A DNA stretch of 64,000 nucleotides from Oscillospiraceae bacterium (lineage in GTDB: Bacteria > Bacillota_A > Clostridia > Oscillospirales > Ruminococcaceae): positions 1 through 64,000 of the forward strand of contig SFDQ01000004.1 in assembly GCA_004558145.1 (NCBI GenBank). Direction: 5' to 3'. Made by a program: the position numbers and the translations under genes. Positions 1 through 8,115 of the stretch are shown piece after piece (the first letter of the stretch is position 1; every line of letters begins with the position of its first letter). A model generated the notes under the pieces. It saw only the letters and a list, made by a program, of their open reading frames with translations. It was not told where the DNA came from and did not search any database.

Positions 1-17
1 ATCAAACTCTTTATAAA
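1..17 (-). rRNA. rrs: 16S rRNA, extreme 5' end (cut by window edge)
   Basis: Read on the minus strand, the first ten window bases give AGAGTTTGAT, the universally conserved 5' segment of bacterial 16S rRNA (the 27F priming region). About 17 nt of the mature RNA lie inside the window and the rest runs off the left edge. The leader and tandem strong promoters immediately upstream support the assignment. Too little is present for taxonomy. Confidence 0.85.
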
Positions 18-196
18 ATGGTATCTAAACCAGATTACTCTGAATTTAAATCACTGCATTCTCAGACACAATCGCTTGCGTCCTGTGAATTACTTTTGGA
101 ATTTTTAAAGTGTTTTCCACACTCAAAAAGGGTCCTTCAAGTTCTTCTTATTGTTCAATTTTCAAGGTCCTCTTGCCGCCCCTCTTGCGAGGCAGC
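18..196 (-). other. rRNA operon leader region
   Basis: This stretch lies between the downstream rrn promoter and the mature 16S 5' end. It contains a CTTGAAAATTGAACAA-like segment at about 150-168 (minus strand), typical of the box A/processing part of Firmicute rRNA leaders. No protein gene is supported; the short reading frames here have no ribosome binding sites. Leader status is inferred from its position between promoter and 16S. Confidence 0.7.
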
Positions 197-202
197 TTGC
201 TT

Positions 203-231
203 ATTATATCTCTCGTTTCGCTCTTTGTCAA
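203..231 (-). promoter_or_regulatory. rRNA operon promoter P2 (perfect consensus)
   Basis: On the minus strand TTGACA (226-231), a 17-bp spacer and TATAAT (203-208) form an exact vegetative sigma-A consensus promoter about 190 bp upstream of the 16S 5' end. It is the stronger-looking of two tandem rrn promoters. Confidence 0.85.
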
Positions 232-295
232 GAGCTTTTTGAAAGTTTTTTCGCAAGCTTTCCACTCGGCTAACCTCGTGTTTTGCGGCTCCGTT

Positions 296-325
296 ATAAT
301 ACCACACCGGGAGGCCAAAAGTCAA
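296..325 (-). promoter_or_regulatory. rRNA operon promoter P1
   Basis: On the minus strand TTGACT (320-325), an 18-bp spacer and TATTAT (296-301) form a second sigma-A promoter about 95 bp upstream of P2. Tandem promoters are usual for rRNA operons. The next stretch, 326-502, holds no gene that can be supported; it separates the rrn promoters from the sigF terminator. Confidence 0.7.
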
Positions 326-502
326 CGGGTAAAAGCATGTTTTTTCGCGAAAAGTCAGTCTTTTGGCACTTTGCCCATTTGTCTTGCCCGTTTTTGTTGA
401 TTTTCCAGACTGTTTGCAAGGGTGGTTTATACAGGCTGTACGAAAGGCTTAAATCAGCGCTTTTTCAGTTTACTATCCGTATTGAACATTTTGGGGCGAA
501 GC

Positions 503-528
503 AAAAAGAAAAGCGGCCTCTGGCCGCT
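503..528 (-). terminator. Terminator of the spoIIA operon
   Basis: A 7-bp GC-rich stem (AGCGGCC/GGCCGCT, loop 519-521) is followed on the minus strand by a T-rich tract. It lies about 30 bp past the sigF stop and closes the spoIIAA-spoIIAB-sigF transcript. Confidence 0.75.
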
Positions 529-556
529 CTTCTGCAAAAATTTTCTCAAGTTTTTT

Positions 557-1231
557 CTATCCCTGAAGCAGAAGTTCCCGCATCTCTTTCAGGATCTTTC
601 GCTCCCGCCGGGAGATCTGCACCTGGGTGGTACCCAGCACACGGGCGGTCTCGCTCTGGGTCTTGCCCGAGAAAAAGCGCAGGTAGATGAGCGTGCGGTC
701 CTGGGGCGGCAGGCCGGAGAGCACCTCTTCCAGTCCGATGCGGTCCGCAAGGTCCTCTTCGGGGGAATCCACCGGGATGTCCAGCTGACGGGAGTCCTCT
801 GCGTCGGCGGCAGGAGTGAGAGAGATGGCCGGCTGCCCGGCCCGGATGGCCAGGGCCACCTGTTCGGGGCGTTCGCCCAACGCCTCGGCCAGCTGACCGA
901 CTGTGGGTTCAGCCCCGGTGTTCTTGATGATGGTCTCACGCAAAGTGTTCACCTTGAGGCCCAGTTCCTTGAGGGAACGGCTGACCTTGACGGTGCCGCC
1001 GTCGCGAAAGAGCTTTTTTATCTCCCCCAGGATGACCGGCACCGCGTAGGTGGAGAACTGCACGCCCCGCCCCTCGTCGAATCCGTCGTAGGCTTTGACG
1101 AGGCCCATGCAGCCGGCGGAATAGAGGTCGTCGTACTCGATGCCCCGGCCCCGGAAGCGCCCCGCGCAGGCGTGGACAAGGCCCAGATTGTTTTGTATGA
1201 ACTCCTCCCGCGGGCCCAGTTTGGTCGGCAC
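557..1231 (-). CDS. sigF: Sporulation sigma factor SigF
   Basis: A 224-aa sigma-70 family protein, the size of SigF, the first forespore-specific sigma factor. Region 2 spans about residues 14-78 (core binding and -10 recognition, around DDLYSAGCMGLVKAYDGF) and region 4 about 173-222 ends in a helix-turn-helix around TTQVQISRRERK. Translation probably starts at GTG (1229-1231), preceded by a GAGGGGG Shine-Dalgarno. It is the third gene of the classic spoIIAA-spoIIAB-sigF operon, whose first two products hold it inactive until septation. Family knowledge: SigF is bound by SpoIIAB and released when dephosphorylated SpoIIAA displaces it. The gene order makes SigF far likelier than SigG or SigB. 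A terminator follows. Confidence 0.95.
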   Translation of the reverse strand: MPTKLGPREEFIQNNLGLVHACAGRFRGRGIEYDDLYSAGCMGLVKAYDGFDEGRGVQFSTYAVPVILGEIKKLFRDGGTVKVSRSLKELGLKVNTLRETIIKNTGAEPTVGQLAEALGERPEQVALAIRAGQPAISLTPAADAEDSRQLDIPVDSPEEDLADRIGLEEVLSGLPPQDRTLIYLRFFSGKTQSETARVLGTTQVQISRRERKILKEMRELLLQG

Positions 1232-1271
1232 GGAAAAGCCCCCTCTCTATATAAAGATATGTAAGAGAGGT

Positions 1272-1706
1272 TCAGCCGCGGCCGGCGAGGGTCTTGGTCA
1301 TCACCACGCGGGTGCCCTGCCCCGGCTTGCTGGTGACCTTGACCTTGTCCATGAAGCTTTGCATCACCGCAAAGCCCAGGCCCGCCCGCTCTTCCGGGTT
1401 TCCGGTGGTGAACATGGGCTGCATGGCTTTTTCCACATCGGCAATGCCCACACCCTTGTCGGTGATGGTGATCTTTATCTTTCCACCGTCGTACAGGGCG
1501 ACGGACATGTGCACCAGCCCCACTCCGCCGGGATAGGCGTGGACGATGCAGTTGGTCACCGCCTCGCTGACGGCGGTCTTGACGTCCGCCAGTTCGGGCA
1601 CGGTGGGGTCCGCCTGGGCCAGGAAGGCCGCCAGCGCGCCCCGGGCGAAGCCCTCGTTGACGCTGCGGGAGTAGAAGCTGAGTTTGACCAGATTCTTTGC
1701 TTTCAT
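1272..1706 (-). CDS. spoIIAB: Anti-sigma F factor / serine kinase SpoIIAB
   Basis: A 144-aa GHKL-fold (HATPase_c) protein. It carries the N-box (SEAVTNCIVHAYPG, near residues 44-57), the G1 box DKGVGI and a glycine-rich lid (GLGFAVMQ). SpoIIAB binds SigF and phosphorylates SpoIIAA using ATP. The start is set at the ATG 1704-1706, preceded by an AAAGGAG-like site, because the reading frame can be extended upstream but only into sequence overlapping spoIIAA in another frame. It sits 20 bp after spoIIAA and 40 bp before sigF. Length and order match the family exactly. Confidence 0.95.
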   Translation of the reverse strand: MKAKNLVKLSFYSRSVNEGFARGALAAFLAQADPTVPELADVKTAVSEAVTNCIVHAYPGGVGLVHMSVALYDGGKIKITITDKGVGIADVEKAMQPMFTTGNPEERAGLGFAVMQSFMDKVKVTSKPGQGTRVVMTKTLAGRG

Positions 1707-1726
1707 TGCCTGTGCGCTCCTTTTAT

Positions 1727-2023
1727 TTATATGGATTCGATGCGGGCCAGCCGCAGCATTTTGGCCACAGCGGGCGGCGCTTTCTGCACCGTGATGCGGC
1801 CCTCCAGCGCCTGCATCTGTTTTGCCCGGCCCAGGATGAGCCCCACTCCGCTGGAATCCATGAAATCCACGCCGCCGAAATCCAGCACCAGCTGAGCGGG
1901 CATGCTGCCGGCGATCTGGCCGTCTATCTGCTGGCGCAGAAGCTGGGCGGTGTGGTGATCGATCTCGCCCGACAGATAGGCGATGAGGGTATCGCCCGCG
2001 TGGGTGAACGTGACCTTTGCCAT
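1727..2023 (-). CDS. spoIIAA: Anti-anti-sigma factor SpoIIAA
   Basis: A 98-aa STAS-domain protein. The MDSSGVG motif (residues 56-61) contains the serine that SpoIIAB phosphorylates in this family (Ser-58 by alignment with Bacillus). Dephosphorylated SpoIIAA releases SigF from SpoIIAB in the forespore. The ATG at 2021-2023 has a strong AAAGGAGG site upstream, so this internal start was chosen although the frame stays open into folC sequence. First gene of the spoIIA operon. The phosphatase SpoIIE is not in this window. Confidence 0.93.
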   Translation of the reverse strand: MAKVTFTHAGDTLIAYLSGEIDHHTAQLLRQQIDGQIAGSMPAQLVLDFGGVDFMDSSGVGLILGRAKQMQALEGRITVQKAPPAVAKMLRLARIESI

Positions 2024-2056
2024 CCTTCTTTTCCTCCTTTGCCCGGCATATATGCA

Positions 2057-2099
2057 AACAAAAAGCCCCGTATACCTGGCAATTACCAAGTATACGGGG
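2057..2099 (-). terminator. Terminator of valS-vanZ-folC transcript, upstream of spoIIA
   Basis: A 14-bp stem with one G-U pair (CCCCGTATAC core, arms 2066-2079 and 2086-2099, 6-nt loop) is followed on the minus strand by CTTTTTG. It lies 37 bp after folC and about 35 bp before the spoIIAA start, so any spoIIA promoter must overlap or lie within the hairpin region. I see no convincing SigH-type promoter by eye. Confidence 0.85.
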
Positions 2100-2135
2100 T
2101 CGGGTGCAAATATTTTGCCGCAACGTGGCGGCGTG

Positions 2136-3401
2136 TTACAAACGCTCCAGCAGCATGGGGCGGGCCTGGGCCGCCAGATAGAGCGAGCCGCAGACAACAG
2201 CGCCCTGGGGCAGGCCGAGGGCGGTATCCAGCGCCTGACCGAGGTCGGCACAGGGATAGACCGGCACTTCCGGCAGTTCTTTTGAAGCAAGTTCAGCCAG
2301 CTCGTCGGCGGACATGGCCCGGGGGCAGTCCGGCGTGACGGCGTAGATGGTGCTGAAGCTGTCGCCCAATGCACGGAGCATCTCGGCGGCGGCTTTGTCG
2401 GCCAGGACACCCAGCACGGCGGCGGGCTTTTGCGGCAGTTTCTGGGCTTTGAGGGTGGCGGCCAGCGCCGCAGCGCCCGCCGGGTTGTGGCTGCCGTCCA
2501 GCAGGACCAGCGGCTGCCGGCGCAGCACCTCGATGCGGGCCGGGAAGCGGGTGGCTTCCAGGCCTTCCAGAATGGCCTCATCGGGGATGTCCAGGCCCTG
2601 CCGCCACAGCGCCAAAGCAATTTCAATGGCCATGGCCGCGTTGCAGGCCTGATGCGCCCCGGGCAGGGCAAGGTTCACCTCATAACCGCCGTATTCCATG
2701 CGGTTTTCGAACAGACCGCCCCGGCGCAGATGGATGTCTTCCGCTTCGGGGGCCACCAGGTCCGCCTTTTCGCGGATGCAGGCGGCGGCGATGGCCTGCA
2801 GCGCCTCCTTCTCCTGCACAGGGTAAGTGACCGCGATACAGCCGGGCTTGACGATGCCCGCCTTTTCCGCGGCTATCTTTTCCACCGTGTCGCCCAAAAG
2901 TTCGGTGTGGTCCAGGTCGATGCGGGTGATGGCCGCCACCAGAGTGTTCTCCACCGCGTTGGTGGCGTCGAAGCGGCCGCCGAGGCCGGTCTCCAGCACC
3001 GCCACGTCACAGTGTTCTTCGTCGAACCAGCAAAGGGCCAGGGCGGTGACCGCCTCGAACTGCACCGGTGTCTCCGCCAGCGTTTCGGCGGCGGCGCGCA
3101 CCTTCGCGGCCAGCCGCTCCAGCGTCTCGGGCGGTATCATCTGCCCGTCGATCTGGAACCGCTCGCGGAAGTCCAGCACATAGGGGGAGATGGTCAGCCC
3201 CGTTTTGAAGCCGGCCTTTTGCAGGATGTTCGCGGTGAAGGCCGCCACGCTCCCCTTGCCGTTGGTGCCGGCGATGTGGACATAGCGGCCCCGCTTCTGA
3301 GGGTCGCCCAGCGCGGCCAGCAGGGCTTTCATCCGGTCAAGGCCGGGTTCTCCCGAAAGGCGGGGCAGGCTTTGCAGCCAGTCAAGAGCCGTTGGCATCA
3401 T
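2136..3401 (-). CDS. folC: Folylpolyglutamate synthase / dihydrofolate synthase
   Basis: A 421-aa Mur-ligase family protein. The ATP-binding loop GTNGKGSV is at residues 45-52, and the LETGLGGRFDATN segment and a C-terminal LLDGSHNP motif are typical of FolC. It adds L-glutamate to dihydropteroate or folates in the cytoplasm, in one-carbon metabolism. It overlaps the upstream vanZ-like gene by 4 bp (ATGA junction), indicating translational coupling, and is the last gene of a valS-vanZ-folC unit; valS-folC adjacency is common in Firmicutes. A strong terminator follows. Whether it has both activities cannot be read from sequence alone. Confidence 0.95.
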   Translation of the reverse strand: MMPTALDWLQSLPRLSGEPGLDRMKALLAALGDPQKRGRYVHIAGTNGKGSVAAFTANILQKAGFKTGLTISPYVLDFRERFQIDGQMIPPETLERLAAKVRAAAETLAETPVQFEAVTALALCWFDEEHCDVAVLETGLGGRFDATNAVENTLVAAITRIDLDHTELLGDTVEKIAAEKAGIVKPGCIAVTYPVQEKEALQAIAAACIREKADLVAPEAEDIHLRRGGLFENRMEYGGYEVNLALPGAHQACNAAMAIEIALALWRQGLDIPDEAILEGLEATRFPARIEVLRRQPLVLLDGSHNPAGAAALAATLKAQKLPQKPAAVLGVLADKAAAEMLRALGDSFSTIYAVTPDCPRAMSADELAELASKELPEVPVYPCADLGQALDTALGLPQGAVVCGSLYLAAQARPMLLERL

Positions 3402-3898
3402 TCCTCATCCCTTTCTCTGTTGCGCCACAAAATGCCGCACATGCGGATGAACAGCAAAATCAGCAGGGCCACGAACAGCCCGCACAGAACGCCGGAAAAA
3501 TCCAGCAGCACGTCCAGCGTGCTGGAGGTGCGCCCCGGCACATAGAGCTGGATGGTCTCGTCGATGACCGCCACCAGCAGGCCGCAGAGCAGCGGCCAGC
3601 TGACGTGACGGACAAAGTGCCGGGTGTAGACCCGCAGGCAGAGCATGAACCAGAAGCCCAGCACGCTGAACTCGGCGAAGTGGGCCATCTTGCGCACGGT
3701 GTGCAGCGAGAAGGGGCCCAGCCCCACCTTGGCGGCCAGCGCGTTCAGTATCTCCTGCACCTGCTGGCTCCGCTCGCTGGAGGCCTGGGCGATCTGCAGC
3801 GAATTCTGGAAGATGAACCAGATGCTGTAAATCAGGCATCCGGTGAAGAGGATGCGCACAAGGATGAGAAGTACGCTGGTTTTATGTTTTGTTTCCAA
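3398..3898 (-). CDS. VanZ-like family membrane protein
   Basis: A 166-aa protein with about four membrane segments (near residues 8-30, 78-95, 99-117 and 128-152). It shows the VanZ-family features: a KMAHFAEFSVLG segment after the first loop and the DETIQLYVPGRTSSTLDVLLDFSG signature. VanZ-like proteins are widespread; one gives low-level teicoplanin resistance, but most have no proven role, so resistance should not be assumed here. It lies 28 bp after valS and overlaps folC by 4 bp. Confidence 0.85.
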   Translation of the reverse strand: METKHKTSVLLILVRILFTGCLIYSIWFIFQNSLQIAQASSERSQQVQEILNALAAKVGLGPFSLHTVRKMAHFAEFSVLGFWFMLCLRVYTRHFVRHVSWPLLCGLLVAVIDETIQLYVPGRTSSTLDVLLDFSGVLCGLFVALLILLFIRMCGILWRNRERDEE

Positions 3899-3926
3899 GG
3901 GCAGTTTTCCTTTCGGCGATTCGCCT

Positions 3927-6629
3927 TCAGCCCAGGGCGGCGATGCTCTCGTCGATGCGGGCCAGTTTGTCCTGGGCGCGGGCCAGTTTGGCGCGGATGT
4001 CCTCCACCACCTGGGCGGGGGCCTTGTTCACGAAGCCGGGGTTATCCAGCTGGCGGGTGAACATGGCAATTTCTTTCTCCGCGCCGGCCTTCTCCTTGTT
4101 CAGGCGGGCCAGCTCCTTGTCCCGGTCGATAAGCTCCAGCATGGGGATGAAGCCCCGGGCGCTGTGGGTGATGGCCTGCACCATGCCGTCGGTGGGGCCG
4201 TCGTAATGCTCGGTGACGGTGACGTCGGTGGCAAAGGCAAACTTGGCCAGATACTCGCCGCCCCGGCGGAAGGCCGCGGTGTCGGCGGTCTCGATGACCA
4301 TGCTGCTGCGCTTTGCGGGATGGACGCCCATCTCGGCACGCAGGTTGCGAACCGCCTTGATGTAGTCCATCAGCTTTTCAAAGTCGGCCTCGTCGGCGGC
4401 GTAGTCCAGCGCGTCGGTGAACACCGGCCACTGCTCGATCATGATGCTCTCGCCGGTGCCGGGCAGGGCATGGTAAATTTCCTCGGTGATGAAGGGCATG
4501 AAGGGATGCAGCAGCTTCAGCGCCTGGGTGAGCACATACACCAGCACCTTGCGGGCGGTGTCCGCCTCGACAGGGTCGGAGCCGTTCAGGCGCACCTTGG
4601 CGATCTCGATGTACCAGTCGCAGTAGACCTCCCAGATGAAGTCCTGAATTTTCTGCGCGGCCAGGCCCAGCTCAAACTTCTCCAGGTTCTCAGTGGCGGC
4701 TTTGGCCAGATGGTTCAGGCGGGAAAGCACCCACTTGTCGCTCAGGTCCAGCTTGTCGGCAGCGGGCAGACCGGCCTCGAAGTCCTCGGGCAGGTTCATC
4801 ATCACGAAGCGAGTGGCGTTCCACAGCTTGTTGGCAAAGTTGCGGCTGGCCTTGATCTTCTCATCGGAGAAGCGGGTGTCGTTGCCGGGGGTGCCGCCCA
4901 GCACCAGGGTCAGGCGCAGGGCGTCAGCGCCGTAGTCGCGGATGACCTCCAGCGGGTCGATGCCGTTGCCCAGGCTCTTGGACATCTTGCGGCCCTGAGC
5001 GTCGCGCACCAGACCGTGGATGAGCACGGTGTCGAAGGGGGCCTTGCCGGTGTAGGCCAGGCCGGAGAAGATCATGCGGGACACCCAGAAGCCGATGATG
5101 TCATAGGCGGTGACCAGGGTGTTGGTGGGATAGAAATAGGCCAGGTCCTCGGTCTGCTTGGGCCAGCCCAGGGTGCTGAAGGGCCACAGGGCGCTGGAGA
5201 ACCAGGTATCCAGGGTGTCGGGGTCCTGCTCCAGGGCGGCGCTGCCGCAGTGGGGGCAGGTGGCGGGGGCAGTCTTGGCCACGATGGTCTCGCCGCAGTC
5301 GGCGCAGTACCACGCGGGGATGCGGTGGCCCCACCACAGCTGGCGGCTGATGCACCAGTCGCGGCTGCCCTTCATCCAGTTGATGTAGTTCTTGGTGAAG
5401 CGCTCGGGCACGAACTTGATCTCGCCCTTTTCCACGCTCTCGATGGCGGGGCCGGCCAGCGGCTCCATCTTGACGAACCACTGCTTGGAGATCATCGGCT
5501 CGATGACGGTGTGGCAGCGGTAACAGGTGCCCACCTCATGGGAGATGTCCTCGGTGGCTTTGAGGTAGCCGCCCGCTTCCAGGTCCGCCAGGATGGCCTT
5601 GCGGGCCTCGGCGGCAGTCATGCCGGCGTATTTGCCGCAGTCCAGCACTTCGGGCTCGTCGGCGCTGGCGCGGCCGCTGGCCTTCAGTTCCTCCCAGGCG
5701 GCCCGGTCCGCCGTACCGGTCATGCGGCCCTCGTAGGTGAGGACGCGGACCATGGGCAGGCCGTGGCGCTGGCCCACCTCGAAGTCGTTGGGGTCGTGGG
5801 CAGGAGTGATCTTCACCACGCCGGTGCCCTTCTCCATGTCGGCGTGCTCGTCGCAGACAATGGGGATCTCGCGGTTCACCAGCGGCAGCACCACATGGCA
5901 ACCGTGGAGATGGGCGTAGCGGGGGTCTTCGGTGTTGATGGCCACCGCGGTGTCGCCCAGCATGGTCTCGGGGCGGGTGGTGGCCAGCTCCAGCATCTCG
6001 CCAGTCTCCTTCACCGGGTAGAGCAGGTGCCAGAAATGACCGGCCTTCTCCTCATACTCCACCTCGGCGTCGGAAATGGAGGTGTTGCAGTGGGGGCACC
6101 AGTTCACCATGCGGTTGCCCCGGTAGATGAGGCCCTTGTTATAGAGGTTGACAAAGACCTCCAGCACGGCCTCGGAGCAGCCCTCGTCCATGGTGAAGCG
6201 CTCGCGCTCCCAGTCGCAGGAGCAGCCCAGCTTCTTGAACTGGCTGACGATGCGGTTGCCGTACTGGTTTTTCCAGGCCCAGGCGCGCTCCAAAAAGCCG
6301 TCGCGGCCCAGCATGTCTTTGGTGAGGCCCTCTTCCTTCATCTGAGCCACCACCTTGGCCTCGGTGGCGATGGAGGCGTGGTCGGTGCCGGGCAGCCACA
6401 GGGCAGCGTAGCCCTGCATCCGCTTGAAGCGGATGAGGATGTCCTGCCAAGTGCCGTTCATGGCATGGCCCATGTGCAGCTGGCCGGTGACGTTCGGCGG
6501 CGGCATCACGATGGTGTAGGGCTTTTTGTCGGGGTCGGCCTTGGTGTGGAAGTAGCCGCCGTTCAGCCAGAAGGCATAGACGTCGTCCTCCACACGGGCG
6601 GGATCATACAGTTTTTCCAGTTCTTTCAT
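3927..6629 (-). CDS. valS: Valyl-tRNA synthetase
   Basis: A 900-aa class I synthetase. It carries HMGH (52-55, the HIGH motif), a CP1 editing domain with the TTRPETMLGDTAVA motif (217-230), KMSKS (548-552) and a C-terminal coiled-coil tRNA-binding tail. It attaches valine to tRNA-Val. Two Cys pairs (around 178-181 and 458-461) suggest bound zinc. The start at ATG 6627-6629 has a GGAGGG site; an in-frame extension upstream falls in the T-box leader and is rejected. Expression is controlled by the T-box riboswitch upstream. vanZ-like and folC follow in the same transcript. Confidence 0.97.
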   Translation of the reverse strand: MKELEKLYDPARVEDDVYAFWLNGGYFHTKADPDKKPYTIVMPPPNVTGQLHMGHAMNGTWQDILIRFKRMQGYAALWLPGTDHASIATEAKVVAQMKEEGLTKDMLGRDGFLERAWAWKNQYGNRIVSQFKKLGCSCDWERERFTMDEGCSEAVLEVFVNLYNKGLIYRGNRMVNWCPHCNTSISDAEVEYEEKAGHFWHLLYPVKETGEMLELATTRPETMLGDTAVAINTEDPRYAHLHGCHVVLPLVNREIPIVCDEHADMEKGTGVVKITPAHDPNDFEVGQRHGLPMVRVLTYEGRMTGTADRAAWEELKASGRASADEPEVLDCGKYAGMTAAEARKAILADLEAGGYLKATEDISHEVGTCYRCHTVIEPMISKQWFVKMEPLAGPAIESVEKGEIKFVPERFTKNYINWMKGSRDWCISRQLWWGHRIPAWYCADCGETIVAKTAPATCPHCGSAALEQDPDTLDTWFSSALWPFSTLGWPKQTEDLAYFYPTNTLVTAYDIIGFWVSRMIFSGLAYTGKAPFDTVLIHGLVRDAQGRKMSKSLGNGIDPLEVIRDYGADALRLTLVLGGTPGNDTRFSDEKIKASRNFANKLWNATRFVMMNLPEDFEAGLPAADKLDLSDKWVLSRLNHLAKAATENLEKFELGLAAQKIQDFIWEVYCDWYIEIAKVRLNGSDPVEADTARKVLVYVLTQALKLLHPFMPFITEEIYHALPGTGESIMIEQWPVFTDALDYAADEADFEKLMDYIKAVRNLRAEMGVHPAKRSSMVIETADTAAFRRGGEYLAKFAFATDVTVTEHYDGPTDGMVQAITHSARGFIPMLELIDRDKELARLNKEKAGAEKEIAMFTRQLDNPGFVNKAPAQVVEDIRAKLARAQDKLARIDESIAALG

Positions 6630-6659
6630 GTTTTTCCCTCCTGTGAGTTCTGGCGGGGC

Positions 6660-6924
6660 GTACAAAAAAGGCCGCCCCATGTGCGTACACACTTGGGACG
6701 GCCTGTAAAAATACAAAACCGCGGTACCACCCAAATTGCCGTGTTCGAAAACTCGGCCACTCGAGAGCCCTGTAACGGGGGCAGACCGTGCGCGGCTACT
6801 GAAGCGTTCGCCGCGCCTGCTCAGAAGCGACAGCCCGCCGCGCCTTCCGCCGGGTTTTCAGCTGCCCCCGGCTCTCTGCAAGGAAGGGATGTGCGGCGCG
6901 CCCTCTTCATCGGCGCATTTGTGT
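6660..6924 (-). promoter_or_regulatory. T-box riboswitch leader of valS
   Basis: The canonical T-box sequence GGGTGGTACCGCGG is present on the minus strand (6719-6732). It is followed by a terminator hairpin (arms 6670-6678 and 6695-6703, then T6), which competes with the antiterminator. Uncharged tRNA pairing to the T-box bulge prevents termination. An AGAGAG-type stem I bulge and a candidate GUC specifier (6829-6831), a valine codon, lie in the upstream part. The specifier placement is by eye and less certain than the T-box itself. Confidence 0.9.
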
Positions 6925-6930
6925 TTATAC

Positions 6931-6960
6931 ATTATAAAGCGGCGGCGGGGCGTTTGTCAA
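6931..6960 (-). promoter_or_regulatory. valS T-box promoter
   Basis: TTGACA (6955-6960) and TATAAT (6931-6936), both exact consensus, are separated by 18 bp on the minus strand. The -35 box begins 5 bp beyond the pfkA stop codon, with no terminator between the two genes. Confidence 0.8.
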
Positions 6961-6965
6961 TACGC

Positions 6966-8042
6966 TCAACCCAGGCACACACCCATGCTGCGGGCGACTT
7001 CCAGCATGCCGTGACCGTCGGGCACAAGGCGGCTCTTGCCGGCGATCTCCTCCAGGGGGTTCTCGGTGACATGGCCGTTCACCATGGCCACCGTCACGCC
7101 GTAGTGCTCGTGGGCCACCAGTTTGGCCGCATAGGTGCCGAAGCGGGTGGCAAGCACCCGGTCGTAGGCAGAGGGGCTGCCGCCGCGCTGCATGTGGCCG
7201 GGCACGCAGACACGGGTCTCGCAGCCGGTCATTTCTTCGATTTGGCGGGCGATGCGGTTCGTGGCGGTGCGCTCGCCGGCGGCGGCGCGCTTGGCGGCCC
7301 GCTCCTTCTTCTTCATGCGGGCTTCCTCAGCGTCATAAACGCCCTCGGCCACGGCGATGATGGAGAAAGCCTTGCCCTCTTTGGCGCGCTTTTCCACCGC
7401 GGCGCAGACGTTCTCGATGGTGTAAGGCAGTTCCGGGATGAGAATGATGTCCGCCCCGCCGGCGATGCCGGAATAGAGGGTCAGCCAGCCGGCCTTGTTG
7501 CCCATGATCTCCACCACCATGCAGCGGCTGTGGCTGCCGGCGGTGGTGTGGATGCGGTCGATGACCTCGGTGGCGATGTCCACCGCGGTGTGGAAGCCGA
7601 AGGTGACGTCGGTGCCGTAGATGTCGTTGTCGATGGTCTTGGGCAGGCCGATGATGTTCAGGCCCTCCTGCGCCAGCAGGTTAGCGGTCTTGTGGGTGCC
7701 GTTGCCGCCCAGGCAGAGCAGGCAGTCCAGCTTCATTTCTTTATAGTTCTTCTTCATGGCGGCGACCTTGTCCACCTTGTCGTCCCCCACCACCCGCATG
7801 AGCTTGAAGGGGGTGCGCTTGGTGCCCAGGATGGTGCCGCCCACGGTGAGGATGCCGGAAAACTCCCGCGGCTCCATCACGCGCCAGTCGCCGTCGATGA
7901 GGCCCTGGTAGCCGTTCAGGATGCCGATGATCTCCACATCGTCGCCCATGCGCTCATACAGCGCCTTTGCAACGCCCCGGAGGGTGGCGTTCAGGCCCGG
8001 GCAGTCGCCGCCGGAAGTGAGGATGCCCACGCGTTTTTTCAT
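6966..8042 (-). CDS. pfkA: 6-phosphofructokinase
   Basis: A 358-aa PfkA-family enzyme that phosphorylates fructose 6-phosphate in glycolysis. The N-terminal SGGDCPGLNA loop (10-19) and PKTIDND (134-140, catalytic Asp-138) are clear, as is PGHMQRGG near the substrate site. The donor-site residues are mixed: Gly-115 (E. coli Gly-104) is ATP-type, while Lys-135 (E. coli 124) is the residue usually seen in PPi-dependent enzymes, and Asn-114 replaces the usual Asp-103. ATP is the more likely donor, but this is inference. ATG 8040-8042 was chosen because AAAAGGGG lies 9 nt upstream; a start 7 codons earlier lacks such a site. Confidence 0.93.
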   Translation of the reverse strand: MKKRVGILTSGGDCPGLNATLRGVAKALYERMGDDVEIIGILNGYQGLIDGDWRVMEPREFSGILTVGGTILGTKRTPFKLMRVVGDDKVDKVAAMKKNYKEMKLDCLLCLGGNGTHKTANLLAQEGLNIIGLPKTIDNDIYGTDVTFGFHTAVDIATEVIDRIHTTAGSHSRCMVVEIMGNKAGWLTLYSGIAGGADIILIPELPYTIENVCAAVEKRAKEGKAFSIIAVAEGVYDAEEARMKKKERAAKRAAAGERTATNRIARQIEEMTGCETRVCVPGHMQRGGSPSAYDRVLATRFGTYAAKLVAHEHYGVTVAMVNGHVTENPLEEIAGKSRLVPDGHGMLEVARSMGVCLG

Positions 8043-8115
8043 CTTTGCATATCCCCTTTTCACCGCGCGCCACAGCAGAAAAAGCAGGGCGCGTTTTTTC
8101 TAAATTTGTAGTTTA

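Noticed and set aside
18..690. Short plus-strand reading frames near the left edge
   Set aside because: They lie on the complement of the rRNA leader and promoters and lack ribosome binding sites.
3843..8111. A very long plus-strand reading frame (1422 codons) antisense to valS and pfkA
   Set aside because: Its composition is Gly/Ala/His/Val-rich shadow coding, with no family resemblance, while valS and pfkA on the minus strand have all catalytic motifs. Long antisense frames are expected at this GC content.
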